A stretch of 64,000 nt of DNA from Sphingobacterium spiritivorum (GCF_016724845.1 NZ_CP068082.1:1240001-1304000), one strand, 5' to 3'. Positions 53,171-62,244 are shown, numbered from the stretch's first letter. Notes: generated by a model from the letters alone, not told the origin. A program made the numbers and translations.

Positions 53171-53650
53171 ATGAAAAAAATCACATTAATGTTGTTGTTA
53201 GTCCTTGTAGGGATGGGCTACGGATCTGCACAACAATCCGACATACCATCAGCAAAATCAGGAGTTCAATATGGAAAAAAGATTGATCAGCATCAGGCTA
53301 TCTCAGTGAGTAAACTGGAAAAATCTTTTGGAAAAGACAGCACTTACACCGGTAAAGTTGAAGGAGTTGTCGTAGAAGTTTGTAAAAAGAAAGGTTGTTT
53401 TATGACGCTGAAGCGGGAAGGAAGTAAAGAACCTGTCATGGTACGCTTTACAGACTACACCTATTTTATGCCACAGGATATTGTTGGTAAAACAGTGGTG
53501 GTTGAAGGTAAAGCTAAATTAAATAAAACTTCTGTTGCCTGGCTAAAGCATTATGCTGAAGATATGGGTAAAAGTAAAGAAGAAATTGCTAAAATCACAA
53601 AACCAAAAGAATCGATCACGATTGTTGCCGATGGTGTAATCGTAAAATAA
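53171..53650 (+). CDS. DUF4920 periplasmic protein
   Basis: A 159-residue exported protein with signal peptide MKKITLMLLLVLVGMGYGSAQ. The body is a beta-rich OB-like domain (YTGKVEGVVVEVCKKKGCFM, VMVRFTDYTYFMP, VGKTVVVEGKAK), the DUF4920 family of Bacteroidota. The Cys-Lys-Lys-Lys-Gly-Cys pair (about residues 73-78) could bind a metal or form a disulfide. The function is unknown. It is monocistronic, with a strong terminator that the next gene begins beyond. Confidence 0.82.
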   Translation: MKKITLMLLLVLVGMGYGSAQQSDIPSAKSGVQYGKKIDQHQAISVSKLEKSFGKDSTYTGKVEGVVVEVCKKKGCFMTLKREGSKEPVMVRFTDYTYFMPQDIVGKTVVVEGKAKLNKTSVAWLKHYAEDMGKSKEEIAKITKPKESITIVADGVIVK

Positions 53651-53655
53651 ACTTC

Positions 53656-53694
53656 AAAAGCTGATTCAGAATCGTGTTGCATCAGCTTTTTTTA
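53656..53694 (+). terminator. Intrinsic terminator after the DUF4920 gene
   Basis: AAAAGCTGAT (53656-53665) pairs with ATCAGCTTTT (53681-53690) across a 15-nt loop, followed by more Ts. Confidence 0.82.
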
Positions 53695-53706
53695 TTCTCA
53701 TCCTTT

Positions 53707-54516
53707 ATGAAAATAACGGCACTTATTCTCCTCACGTTGCTATCTGTCATCGGATGTGCAAACCAACAGAAAAAACAGGAACCTGTTTATGCGGAAACAT
53801 TACCTTCTGTGGTCGATACTACGGGAACGGTCAAGTTCAGTTCGGACAGTTTGCAGATATCGGAAATAGACTCTGTAGCCTTTACCTACTTAAAAACTTC
53901 CGGTCCGAAACAACATGACAGCCTGTTCTATATAAAAGACTTCGGAAAAGTAAAGAAGATGCTGAAAGGTCGGGTAGTCTTTTCGGGGTATAATGAGAAT
54001 GCAGTTCTGGATTCTACTATTGACGGAGAACTTGTGAGCAGTATCCGGTTCAAAAACGGTAAACTTCATTATTATAAAACCTATGATTCGGTGGACCGGA
54101 TAGAGCGGGTGACAGATGTAGCATTTGTTGCGTACTATCCATCAGAAGATATTCTATTCTGTGAAGGCGGACATTCTTCGGATTACAGCTTTAACCTCAC
54201 TACGGGTGAACAAGGTGGTGAAGTGGGAAATCCGGGCTATATACGATATAACCCTTCTAAAAACAGCAGACTAAACGGTTATTTCCCCGGACAGGAATGT
54301 GATGAATATTTTATTCAGAAAAAAACGGGTACAGGTTTCAAAAGTATATTTAACCTGAGGGATGCTTTTTCATTTCTAGAAAAAGAAAACCTGTATTTTT
54401 GCTTTATGACAGATGTTTTCTGGTATGACGATCACACCCTTTACTTCAAACATGTGTACTTCCCTAATACAGCACCTGTCTCTAAATTTTACCGTATCCA
54501 TATCCGGAAGATATAA
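53707..54516 (+). CDS. Lipoprotein of unknown function
   Basis: A 269-residue exported lipoprotein: MKITALILLTLLSVIGC gives a signal II cleavage with Cys17, then a polar QQKKQE linker. The ATG at 53707 is used, because an in-frame start at 53674 lies inside the terminator. The mature part is beta-rich with no recognised domain (GELVSSIRFKNGKLHYYKTYDSV, VAFVAYYPSEDILFCEGGHSSDYSFNL in separate strands). It is possibly co-expressed weakly through the terminator before it. The family is not recognised. Confidence 0.7.
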   Translation: MKITALILLTLLSVIGCANQQKKQEPVYAETLPSVVDTTGTVKFSSDSLQISEIDSVAFTYLKTSGPKQHDSLFYIKDFGKVKKMLKGRVVFSGYNENAVLDSTIDGELVSSIRFKNGKLHYYKTYDSVDRIERVTDVAFVAYYPSEDILFCEGGHSSDYSFNLTTGEQGGEVGNPGYIRYNPSKNSRLNGYFPGQECDEYFIQKKTGTGFKSIFNLRDAFSFLEKENLYFCFMTDVFWYDDHTLYFKHVYFPNTAPVSKFYRIHIRKI

Positions 54517-54605
54517 CTTATCCTAAGCTAGTATTACAAAATTTACAGAAATCGTCAGGATATAAATTATATCCCTTACCCTACACAGCATATAAGAATC
54601 ATTGG

Positions 54606-54613
54606 TAAATTTG
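54606..54613 (+). promoter_or_regulatory. -7 element (TAAATTTG) abutting folP start
   Basis: An exact TAnnTTTG match whose last base is 6 nt before the ATG at 54620. No -33 TTTG lies at 19 bp. Confidence 0.45.
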
Positions 54614-54619
54614 TCTACT

Positions 54620-55462
54620 ATGAATATGATGCACAGCACCCCAGCTCAATCTGTTAATGCAAAAGGAAGACTGATCACTTTTGACTATCCTAGAATAATG
54701 GGAATCCTCAATGTAACTCCGGATTCTTTCTTTGACGGCGGACAACATCAGCATCTTGACGCGGCACTCAAAAAAGCAGAACAACTGCTGGAGGAGGGCG
54801 CAGACATATTAGATATCGGTGCATATTCTTCACGCCCCGGAGCAGCTCTTATCTCCGTACAGGAGGAGCTGGACCGTGCCATTCCTGTGATCGAAAAGAT
54901 GGCCGGCATCTTTCCTCATGCAATCCTTTCGATCGACACGTTTCGTGCTGAAGTTGCGGAACAAAGCATTAAAGCCGGTGCACATATTATCAATGATGTA
55001 TCCGGCGGAACACTGGATGATCAGATGTTTGAGACTGTAGCCAATTTACAGGTGCCTTATATCCTGATGCATATGCGCGGTGTACCTGAAAACATGCAGG
55101 AAATGACTACGTACGATGATATTATTACAGATATAGCGACTTTTTTAGGAAGCAGAGTTTCTGTATTACGCAGTTTAGGAGTGAAGGATATTATCCTGGA
55201 TCCCGGCTTCGGCTTTGCCAAAAGCCTGCAACAGAACTACGAATTACTCCATCGCATAGACGAATTACATTACTTAGGTCTCCCTATTCTGGGTGGACTC
55301 TCCCGTAAATCCATGATCTATAAGAAACTGCATCTGACTCCGGAAAATGCTTTAAATGGTACCACAGCATTAAATACTCTACTATTAAGCAAAGGAGTAC
55401 AACTTCTTCGTGTGCATGATGTAAAAGAAGCCCGCCAGATTGTAGATCTTTTATTTCAGTAG
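54620..55462 (+). CDS. folP: Dihydropteroate synthase
   Basis: A 280-residue TIM-barrel enzyme joining p-aminobenzoate and hydroxymethyl-dihydropterin pyrophosphate in folate synthesis, the sulfonamide target. The motifs are IMGILNVTPDSFFDGG (about residues 30-45), DILDIGAYSSRPGA, SIDTFRAEVAE, HIINDVSGG, PYILMHMRG and ILDPGFGFAKSLQQN with LGGLSRKSMI near the C-terminus. The start is one of three clustered ATGs (54620, 54626, 54629); 54620 is the first after the -7 element. The brnQ promoter lies in its 3-prime end. Confidence 0.95.
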   Translation: MNMMHSTPAQSVNAKGRLITFDYPRIMGILNVTPDSFFDGGQHQHLDAALKKAEQLLEEGADILDIGAYSSRPGAALISVQEELDRAIPVIEKMAGIFPHAILSIDTFRAEVAEQSIKAGAHIINDVSGGTLDDQMFETVANLQVPYILMHMRGVPENMQEMTTYDDIITDIATFLGSRVSVLRSLGVKDIILDPGFGFAKSLQQNYELLHRIDELHYLGLPILGGLSRKSMIYKKLHLTPENALNGTTALNTLLLSKGVQLLRVHDVKEARQIVDLLFQ

Positions 55463-55478
55463 GAAGTTTATATATTTG
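55449..55478 (+). promoter_or_regulatory. brnQ promoter
   Basis: TTTT (55449-55452), an 18-nt spacer and an exact TATATTTG (55471-55478) start within the last codons of folP, about 40 bp before the brnQ start. Confidence 0.55.
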
Positions 55479-55518
55479 CGGTTCAGTCTTTTAGTAAATA
55501 CCGTAAACTATCCTCATT

Positions 55519-56826
55519 TTGAGAAAAATAAGTGACATCACCACCCTGGGCTTTGCCTTATTTGCTATGTTCTTCGGAGCGGGCAACTTACTTCTTCCGC
55601 CTCTTATTGGTCTTGGTGCAGGACAGTACTGGGGACTGGCTATTTCAGGATTTGGCCTGACCGGTATTTTGCTTCCCTTTTTGGGCGTACTTTCTGTTGT
55701 CAATTCGGGAGAAACATTTGAAGATCTCGCGGGCAGGGTTCATAGAACCGTTGCATTGGTACTTGGTGCAGTCATTATGCTGGGAATAGGACCGCTTATT
55801 GCTATTCCGCGTACAGCAGCAACAACCTATGAGGTAGGACTATTACCGACATTTCCATCTTTATCTCCAATCTGGGGATCGGTATTATTTTTTGTGATTA
55901 CGTTTGTACTTTCCATACGGCCTTCGAAAGTGGTAGATGTAATCGGCAATTTTCTTACGCCCGTACTCCTTGTCTTGTTACTTACGCTGATTACCATCGG
56001 TATATTATACCCTATTTCGGATCCGCTCAATGGCACAGGCACTTCTGTAGCCGCATTTACATCCGGATTTACGGAAGGATATCAGACTCTGGATGTACTG
56101 GCTTCTGTCATCTTTGCCGGAATCATTATTACAGCAGCCCGAATGAAAGGTTATACCTCTTTAAAAGAAAAAAATCAAATCGTCATCAGTGCGGGGTTGA
56201 TGGCAGCCATATTTTTATTGTTGATCTATGGCGGACTGGTCATATTGGGCGCAACCTCCGGCTACAGTACAGGAAATGATATCAAACGGGCCGAACTTCT
56301 ACTGTTTATCTCCAACAAAATTCTGGGAGGATATGGAACTATTGCGATCTCTCTGAGTATTGCCTTAGCCTGTCTGACAACAGCAATAGCACTGACTTGT
56401 GCAGTAGGAACATTTTTCAGCACTTTATTTAAGAATAAGATCAGTTATGAGGTCATCGTCACGATATGCTGCCTCCTGTCCGGTATACTTTCCATCACAG
56501 GAGTAGAATACATTATAGAAGTGGCTTATCCGTTTCTTGCCTTTATCTATCCCATTGTGATTACCCTGGTATTATATGTCATTATTTTCGGCAAAAAGAT
56601 TATTTCCAAACTACCTTACATCGGGGCTGTAGCTGGCACGACACTGGTATCTACAGTATATCTGTTAGCTGGACTCGGAATTCATCTGGCCGGAGCGGAA
56701 CGACTTGTACACGCCATTCCATTGGCTGAATATGAGCTGTGGTGGGTATTGCCTTCTTTTATCTTCTTTATGCTGTTTTGGATTATTGACAGATATAAAA
56801 CGAAAACTATAAAAGATACTGTATAA
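55519..56826 (+). CDS. brnQ: Branched-chain amino acid transport system II carrier protein
   Basis: A 435-residue twelve-helix sodium- or proton-coupled transporter for Leu, Ile and Val. The N-terminus TTLGFALFAMFFGAGNLLLPPLIGLGAG and GPLIAIPRTAATTYEVG are diagnostic of BrnQ/LIVCS carriers. The start is a TTG at 55519 (MRKISDITTLGFA); no ATG precedes the first helix in frame. It is transcribed from its own promoter in the folP tail and is followed by a terminator, convergent with metG. Confidence 0.93.
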   Translation: MRKISDITTLGFALFAMFFGAGNLLLPPLIGLGAGQYWGLAISGFGLTGILLPFLGVLSVVNSGETFEDLAGRVHRTVALVLGAVIMLGIGPLIAIPRTAATTYEVGLLPTFPSLSPIWGSVLFFVITFVLSIRPSKVVDVIGNFLTPVLLVLLLTLITIGILYPISDPLNGTGTSVAAFTSGFTEGYQTLDVLASVIFAGIIITAARMKGYTSLKEKNQIVISAGLMAAIFLLLIYGGLVILGATSGYSTGNDIKRAELLLFISNKILGGYGTIAISLSIALACLTTAIALTCAVGTFFSTLFKNKISYEVIVTICCLLSGILSITGVEYIIEVAYPFLAFIYPIVITLVLYVIIFGKKIISKLPYIGAVAGTTLVSTVYLLAGLGIHLAGAERLVHAIPLAEYELWWVLPSFIFFMLFWIIDRYKTKTIKDTV

Positions 56827-56832
56827 GAAAAA

Positions 56833-56867
56833 AAGCCTGTCTCATTTTTACTGAAACAGGCTTCTCT
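56833..56867. terminator. Terminator between brnQ and metG
   Basis: AAGCCTGT (56833-56840) pairs with ACAGGCTT (56856-56863), preceded by an A run and followed by a T-rich tail. It is usable on both strands. Confidence 0.75.
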
Positions 56868-56922
56868 TTATATTAATCCAGACATAATCAAAATGCTCAG
56901 GTCGTCAGTATATTGAATCTGA

Positions 56923-58992
56923 TTATCGGACTGAACTTCCGGGTTTTATCGTTGTGGAAGGTTGTACAAAATCCAGACGACCATCTGCATCCTCAGCCAT
57001 CAGTATCATTCCCTGTGAAGTGATTCCCTTAATTTCGCGGGGTTCCAGATTCACCAGAATAGAAACCTGTCGGCCAACGATATCTTCAGGAGCATAAAAC
57101 TCCGCAATACCAGATACGACAGTACGCTGATCTATACCTGTATCGATGGTCAGTTTAAGCAGTTTTTTCGTTTTCGCTACTTTCTCTGCAGTAAGGATTG
57201 TTCCGATACGGATATCCATTTTCATAAACTCATCAAAGGTTACATTCTCCTTAGCCGGTACTGCCGGAGTAGCTACCTTTGCATTATTGACTTTTGCTGC
57301 AGCCAGTTTTTCCAATTGAAAATCAATCTGCTCGTCGGTGATTTTATCAAACAACAACTGTACTTCTCCGAGTTCATGACCATCTTTCAACAGATCTTCC
57401 TGACCTGCTCCCTTCCAGTCCTGCTGAGGAAGATTTAGCATTTCAAATAGTTTTGTTGCTGTCTTAGGCAAGAACGGTTGTGCCAGAATCGCCAGGTTTG
57501 CGGCTATCTGAAGAGATACATTCAGGACAGTTTTTACTCTTTCCTCATCGGTCTTGATCACTTTCCAGGGCTCGGCATCTGCCAGGTATTTATTCCCCAG
57601 ACGTGCCACATTCATAAACTGAGCCAGAGCTTCACGGAACCGGTACTGATTGATACTCTGTGTGATCTGCTCCGGATATTTTTTCAGTTCAGCAAATACC
57701 TGCTGATCTTCTTCCTGCAAATCTGAACCGGATAAAATCTTACCATCAAAATACTTATGAGAAAGCACCATGACCCGATTGATAAAGTTACCCAATATAG
57801 CAACCAGTTCATTATTGATGCGTGCCTGAAAATCTTTCCAGGTAAATTCGCTGTCCGAAGTCTCCGGAAGAATAGAAGTCAGTACATAACGTAATTCATC
57901 CTGTTTGCCCGGGAATTCTTCCAGATATTCATGTAACCATACAGCATGATTTCTGGATGTAGAAAGCTTATCCCCTTCCAGATTAAGGAATTCATTTGCC
58001 GGGATATTTTCCGGTAAAATATAATCTCCATGCGCATGCAGAATAGCCGGGAAGATGATACAATGGAATACAATATTATCTTTACCAATGAAATGGATCA
58101 GACAGGAGTTATCTTCCGGATCAGGCTGTTCTTTCCAATAGTCTTCCCAGTTTTTACCGTTGTCCAGCGCCCACTGTTTAGTAGCTGATATATATCCTAT
58201 CGGCGCATCCAGCCATACGTACAGTTTTTTACCTTCCGCCTCTTCCAACGGGACATCTACTCCCCAATCCAGATCACGTGTCATTGAACGGGGTTGCAGA
58301 CCTGACTTCAGCCAGGACAGACATTGTCCATAAACATTGGATTTAAGCTCATCCTTTTTCCCTTCGATAAGCCATTTTTCAAGCCAGGGCTGATATTTGT
58401 CCAGAGGAAGATACCAGTGTTTAGTTTCCTTTAAAACCGGAGTCTTGCCGCTTAATGTAGAGATCGGATTGATAAGATCTGTAGGGCTTAGTGAAGTTCC
58501 GCATTTCTCACACTGATCCCCATACGCTCCTTCAGAATGGCAATTAGGACACGTACCCACAATATAGCGGTCTGCCAGAAACTGGTGAAATTCCTCATCA
58601 TAATATTGCTCGGAAAATCTTTCTATAAATTCACCTTTGTGGTATAGATTCAGAAAAAACTCCTGAGACAGCTGATGGTGAATAGGCTCTGATGTACGGT
58701 GATAAATATCAAATGAAATACCGAACTCTTCAAAACTTTCTTTGATCTGCTGATTGTACTTATCAATAATTTCACGGGGTGTGATACCTTCTTTCTTCGC
58801 TTTAATCGTAATAGCTGCACCATGCTCGTCGGATCCGCATACATAGACTACATCTTTCTGATTAAGACGTAAGTAACGAACAAAAATATCTCCCGGAATA
58901 TAAGCACCGGCCAGGTGGCCGATATGTAGAGGCCCATTCGCATACGGCAAAGCCGAGGTAATGGTATAGCGTTTTTTATCTGTAATACTCAA
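56923..58992 (-). CDS. metG: Methionyl-tRNA synthetase with C-terminal tRNA-binding domain
   Basis: A 689-residue class I synthetase. HIGH is at residues 23-26. The zinc knuckle is [18 protein letters not shown] (about 145-162). The KMSKS loop reads KLSTSRN (about residue 335), a variant common in this phylum. The anticodon-binding helical domain follows (about 390-550). An EMAP/Trbp111 OB domain ([17 protein letters not shown], to the end) aids tRNA binding and dimerisation. The start is a TTG at 58992, the only possibility before [21 protein letters not shown] -7 element precedes it by 25 bp. Confidence 0.97.
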   Translation of the reverse strand: MSITDKKRYTITSALPYANGPLHIGHLAGAYIPGDIFVRYLRLNQKDVVYVCGSDEHGAAITIKAKKEGITPREIIDKYNQQIKESFEEFGISFDIYHRTSEPIHHQLSQEFFLNLYHKGEFIERFSEQYYDEEFHQFLADRYIVGTCPNCHSEGAYGDQCEKCGTSLSPTDLINPISTLSGKTPVLKETKHWYLPLDKYQPWLEKWLIEGKKDELKSNVYGQCLSWLKSGLQPRSMTRDLDWGVDVPLEEAEGKKLYVWLDAPIGYISATKQWALDNGKNWEDYWKEQPDPEDNSCLIHFIGKDNIVFHCIIFPAILHAHGDYILPENIPANEFLNLEGDKLSTSRNHAVWLHEYLEEFPGKQDELRYVLTSILPETSDSEFTWKDFQARINNELVAILGNFINRVMVLSHKYFDGKILSGSDLQEEDQQVFAELKKYPEQITQSINQYRFREALAQFMNVARLGNKYLADAEPWKVIKTDEERVKTVLNVSLQIAANLAILAQPFLPKTATKLFEMLNLPQQDWKGAGQEDLLKDGHELGEVQLLFDKITDEQIDFQLEKLAAAKVNNAKVATPAVPAKENVTFDEFMKMDIRIGTILTAEKVAKTKKLLKLTIDTGIDQRTVVSGIAEFYAPEDIVGRQVSILVNLEPREIKGITSQGMILMAEDADGRLDFVQPSTTIKPGSSVR

Positions 58993-59017
58993 TGTTATAT
59001 TATAAATTAGCTGTAAT

Positions 59018-59025
59018 CAAATATA
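59018..59025 (-). promoter_or_regulatory. -7 element (TATATTTG) for metG
   Basis: An exact minus-strand TAnnTTTG 25 bp before the TTG start. The -33 box is not recognisable. Confidence 0.4.
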
Positions 59026-59094
59026 AAAAAACAGGAAAAATCTTGTTTCTTTGACAAAGATAACTCAATTTGCGGTATTAAAATATAGATATAC

Positions 59095-59997
59095 GTGAAA
59101 ATGCCTGAATTTCTTAATGCCGGTGATAAAGTCGCAATTGTGGCTCCGGCAAGTTTTATCCGGGGGAATATAGACGAAGCCGTTGCAACCCTGCAAGGCT
59201 GGGGACTGGAAGTACAATCGGGTAAGTCCGTGTCCAGTTCATACCATCAGTTTGCCGGAGATGATGACCTGAGAGCTGCTGATCTGCAGGAAGCCCTGAA
59301 TGATCCGGAGATCAAAGCAGTATTCGCGGCACGTGGCGGTTACGGAACGGTGCGTATTATTGACAAGATCGATTTTACGGCATTTGCTAAACATCCGAAA
59401 TGGGTAATCGGTTTCAGTGATATTACCGTTTTACACAGTCATATACAACAGTCGTTCGGAATACCAACAATCCATGGTCAGATGCCAAAGTCATTTGTTG
59501 ATGGTACATCAGCATCCCTGGAGACACTTCGGGCAGCTTTATTCGGTCAGAATACAGACTTCAAATATAAACAGCAAACATTCCCCAACCGTCCCGGAAA
59601 AGGGGAAGGAATACTTACGGGGGGTAATCTTGCCATCCTGATCAGTGTATTAGGCTCTGTATCTGATGTAGACTATGATGACAAGATTTTATTTATTGAA
59701 GATGTAGGAGAAGCGTACTACAGTATAGACCGTATGCTGTGGGCATTGAAGAGAGCCGGAAAACTGGATAAACTGGCCGGATTAATCATCGGCGGATTTA
59801 CCTCATTGAAGGATAGCGCCCCTCCATTTGGCCAGACGGTGGAAGAGATTGTGATGGATAAGGTTAGAGAATTTGATTATCCTGTAGCATTCAGTTATCC
59901 GGCAGGGCATATTGACGATAACCATGCGCTGATATTTGGCAGAAAAGTCGTGTTGGAGACGAAAAAAACAGAAACTAAACTAACATATATAGATTAA
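59095..59997 (+). CDS. ldcA: LD-carboxypeptidase (muramoyltetrapeptide carboxypeptidase, S66)
   Basis: A 300-residue cytoplasmic serine peptidase that removes the terminal D-Ala from murein tetrapeptides during recycling. AGDKVAIVAPAS starts the fold. ARGGYGTVRIIDKIDF and VIGFSDITVLH contain the nucleophile Ser (about residue 111). EDVGEAYYSIDRML gives the Glu, and YPAGHIDDNHAL gives the His of the Ser-Glu-His triad. The start is a GTG at 59095 or the ATG at 59101; they differ by two residues. The DoxX gene follows after 3 bp, so both share a transcript. Confidence 0.92.
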   Translation: MKMPEFLNAGDKVAIVAPASFIRGNIDEAVATLQGWGLEVQSGKSVSSSYHQFAGDDDLRAADLQEALNDPEIKAVFAARGGYGTVRIIDKIDFTAFAKHPKWVIGFSDITVLHSHIQQSFGIPTIHGQMPKSFVDGTSASLETLRAALFGQNTDFKYKQQTFPNRPGKGEGILTGGNLAILISVLGSVSDVDYDDKILFIEDVGEAYYSIDRMLWALKRAGKLDKLAGLIIGGFTSLKDSAPPFGQTVEEIVMDKVREFDYPVAFSYPAGHIDDNHALIFGRKVVLETKKTETKLTYID

Positions 59998-60000
59998 CAC

Positions 60001-60408
60001 ATGGCGATATTATCATCATTATCAAAACAAAAAGATCTGGGATTATTAATACTGCGTATAGGCGTCGGAGCATTTATGATTTCACACGGACTTCCGAAGC
60101 TAATGGGCGGCCCTGATATGTGGACAGGAGTAGGTCAGGCAATGGGCAATATGGGTATCAAATTCTTTCCTGCTTTCTGGGGATTTATGGCTGCTGTGAC
60201 AGAAGCTGTAGGCGGACTATTCTTTTTGATCGGACTATGGTACAGACCCGTATGTTTACTCTTAGCTTTCACCATGGTGGTAGCCGGAGTACATCACCTG
60301 AGTGCCGGAGACGGGTGGGGTACAGCCTCACATGCATTTGAACTGCTGTTCGTCTTTATCGGATTACTTTTTGTAGGTCCGGGAGCGTATAGTGTAGATA
60401 AAAAATAA
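60001..60408 (+). CDS. DoxX family membrane protein
   Basis: A 135-residue protein with four hydrophobic helices. GLLILRIGVGAFMISHGLPKLMGGPDMW and GFMAAVTEAVGGLFFLIGLWYRP are typical of the DoxX family, small inner-membrane proteins linked in different bacteria to quinone or thiosulfate redox and to oxidative-stress complexes. The role here is unknown. It lies 3 bp after ldcA and ends in a 38-bp perfect palindrome terminator. Confidence 0.88.
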   Translation: MAILSSLSKQKDLGLLILRIGVGAFMISHGLPKLMGGPDMWTGVGQAMGNMGIKFFPAFWGFMAAVTEAVGGLFFLIGLWYRPVCLLLAFTMVVAGVHHLSAGDGWGTASHAFELLFVFIGLLFVGPGAYSVDKK

Positions 60409-60445
60409 AAATCAAAGGCCGTTGATATCAACGGCCTTTGATTTT
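60408..60445. terminator. Perfect 38-bp palindrome, bidirectional terminator
   Basis: A 19-bp arm (60408-60426) is directly followed by its complement (60427-60445), centred in GTTGATATCAAC between convergent genes. A/T runs at both outer ends provide U tracts on either strand. Confidence 0.85.
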
Positions 60446-60459
60446 ACAATTTGGTATGC

Positions 60460-60912
60460 TTAGCTGAATACACGGGCATGCCAGCTATCCTTAAATGGCA
60501 CTTCCCACTTATTCCGTAATTCTTCTTCATTACTGATCATGTTATTAAATACAATGGTAGACGAATTGATCTGTCCTGATGTAACCAGCTGTTCAAATTC
60601 CTGACGGCCGACCACAACTATATCTTCTGCTGTACGATACGCTAACTGAAAGCGATCGAAAAGATCGACATCCAGTTCTTGTTGTAAGCCTTTGAGAAAA
60701 TGTACAGAACTGTCTATTGAACATCCCGAAGCAGCAACTTTATCTTCATCTACTTTCAAAATGATAAACAGACCGTGACGTATCTCTACGTCTGCAGCCA
60801 ACGATTTGCCATGTGTATTCCATACTGAAATAAACGCGGCCAGTTTATCTGCTGCTAATGCTTGTTCGCCGGCTGTCAGCTTACGACTTGCCTGATATAC
60901 CCATACTCTCAT
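60460..60912 (-). CDS. Conserved Bacteroidota protein of unknown function
   Basis: A 150-residue soluble protein beginning RVWVYQASRKLTAGEQALAADKLAAFISVW, with HGLFIILKVDEDKVAASGCSIDSSVHFLKGLQ in the middle. Relatives are often labelled ABC transporter ATPase in databases, but no Walker A, signature or Walker B motif is present, so that name is not supported. The conserved Gly-Cys-Ser-Ile-Asp-Ser patch is the most likely functional site. It is the last gene of the leftward cox cluster, 51 bp after the DUF420 gene. Confidence 0.75.
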   Translation of the reverse strand: MRVWVYQASRKLTAGEQALAADKLAAFISVWNTHGKSLAADVEIRHGLFIILKVDEDKVAASGCSIDSSVHFLKGLQQELDVDLFDRFQLAYRTAEDIVVVGRQEFEQLVTSGQINSSTIVFNNMISNEEELRNKWEVPFKDSWHARVFS

Positions 60913-60963
60913 ATTGCCTGTCTCTTAAAATTCTGAAAACTGTCTGCTCGCACAGACTTATTT

Positions 60964-61509
60964 CTAATGTGTATAATAAGGAGATATCATTAAATATACA
61001 ATTACACCTGTCACAGCTACATACAACCACATCGGATATGTGATACGTGCCAGTTTCTTATGTCTTTCGTATGATCCTGCAATCCCTCTTACAAAGGTAA
61101 CGAGTACAAAGGGAATAATGATAATGGACAGGAGTATATGTGAGATCAGGATGACAAAATAGATATAACGCATCGCTCCTTCTCCCCCATACGGAGTAGA
61201 GTCTGAAGTCATGTGATACGCTACATACATCGCCAGAAAGGCTACTGAACAGGCAATACACAGTTTGATTAACCGCTCGTGCAAGGCCTTATTTCCCCTT
61301 TTGATCGCAGCTACTGCCCATACCAGTAATATAGCTGTCAAACCATTGATTGCAGCGTAGATCGGAGGCAGAAAAGATAAAGGCTGTACATCATAGCCTA
61401 ACTTTCTCAGATTAACACCAAATAATATTGCTACTACTACAGGAATAGTGACCGATAAGATCACAATCCATTTATTATATTTCTTTTCTTCTAATGTTTG
61501 CTGTCCCAT
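60964..61509 (-). CDS. DUF420 membrane protein of the cytochrome oxidase cluster
   Basis: A 181-residue protein with five hydrophobic helices (WIVILSVTIPVVVAILFGV, FLPPIYAAINGLTAILLVW and others). The spaced histidines (LHERLIK, YHMTSD, SHILLS, YERHKKLARITYPMWLYV) are typical of DUF420, relatives of the CtaA/CtaM type found next to oxidase genes. A role in oxidase maturation is inferred from context. It begins 1 bp after the SCO-family stop. Confidence 0.87.
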   Translation of the reverse strand: MGQQTLEEKKYNKWIVILSVTIPVVVAILFGVNLRKLGYDVQPLSFLPPIYAAINGLTAILLVWAVAAIKRGNKALHERLIKLCIACSVAFLAMYVAYHMTSDSTPYGGEGAMRYIYFVILISHILLSIIIIPFVLVTFVRGIAGSYERHKKLARITYPMWLYVAVTGVIVYLMISPYYTH

Positions 61510-61510
61510 A

Positions 61511-62239
61511 TTAATCTTTCTTTTGAACCTTCATCGGTGTATTACGGTATTCTTCCACTAACTGCAGTTTGACTTCATCTTCCAGACGTTCCAGTTCGGT
61601 ATTCAGATTCAGATCATAGAAGCCTCTGATCCTGCGGTGAGAATCCAGTAAGAGATAAGAACTACCTATAATAATTTTGGAAGAATCCTGCGGATCTTTC
61701 ATGGCATCCAACAGGAGTTGCTCTCTTGCAAACTGCAGAATGTCAACCGAAGGATTGGTCAGAAAGAACCATCTTTTTTCGTCTGGACGATATCCTTTTG
61801 TATATGCCTGCAATACTTCAGGAGTATCACTTGCAGGATCTGCTGAAATAGAATAAAATCTGACCTTATGATTTCGCTTCAGATTGGTAGCCACCTTATT
61901 TAGCCTGTTGATCATCGTTCTGGAAAAAGATTTGTCTTTTGTATAGAAAAGATGAACTACGGATACGGTAGTATCGTTATCAATAAAACTGATCTGCTTT
62001 CCATACATATCGGTGAACTGGATGACAGGAACCTGATGATATAGGGTATCTTTTATTTCTCTTCCCATCTTGCGGCTTACTGTTCCGGCAAGCTGTTTTT
62101 CACCATAGATCGGAAGCTTTACGTATTCATTGGATGCCCCCATTCGGTTAACCAATATATACAAAAATCCTGGCACAAGTAAAACCATGGCCAGGATTAT
62201 TAAAGTTGAAATACCCTTCTTACGAGAAGTATTTTGCAT
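61511..62239 (-). CDS. SCO1/SenC family-like protein lacking the copper cysteines
   Basis: A 242-residue membrane-anchored protein: one N-terminal helix (ISTLIILAMVLLVPGFLYILV, residues 10-30), then a thioredoxin-fold domain facing the periplasm. The layout fits SCO proteins that deliver copper to the CuA site, and the gene stands in the cox cluster. However, the CxxxC loop reads LFYTKDKSFSR (residues 97-107), and the whole protein contains no cysteine. The conserved copper His before YLLLD (residue 193 region, IGSSYLLLD) is also absent. It is thus a SCO-fold protein unlikely to bind copper or do thiol chemistry. Confidence 0.8.
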   Translation of the reverse strand: MQNTSRKKGISTLIILAMVLLVPGFLYILVNRMGASNEYVKLPIYGEKQLAGTVSRKMGREIKDTLYHQVPVIQFTDMYGKQISFIDNDTTVSVVHLFYTKDKSFSRTMINRLNKVATNLKRNHKVRFYSISADPASDTPEVLQAYTKGYRPDEKRWFFLTNPSVDILQFAREQLLLDAMKDPQDSSKIIIGSSYLLLDSHRRIRGFYDLNLNTELERLEDEVKLQLVEEYRNTPMKVQKKD

Positions 62240-62244
62240 GAATA

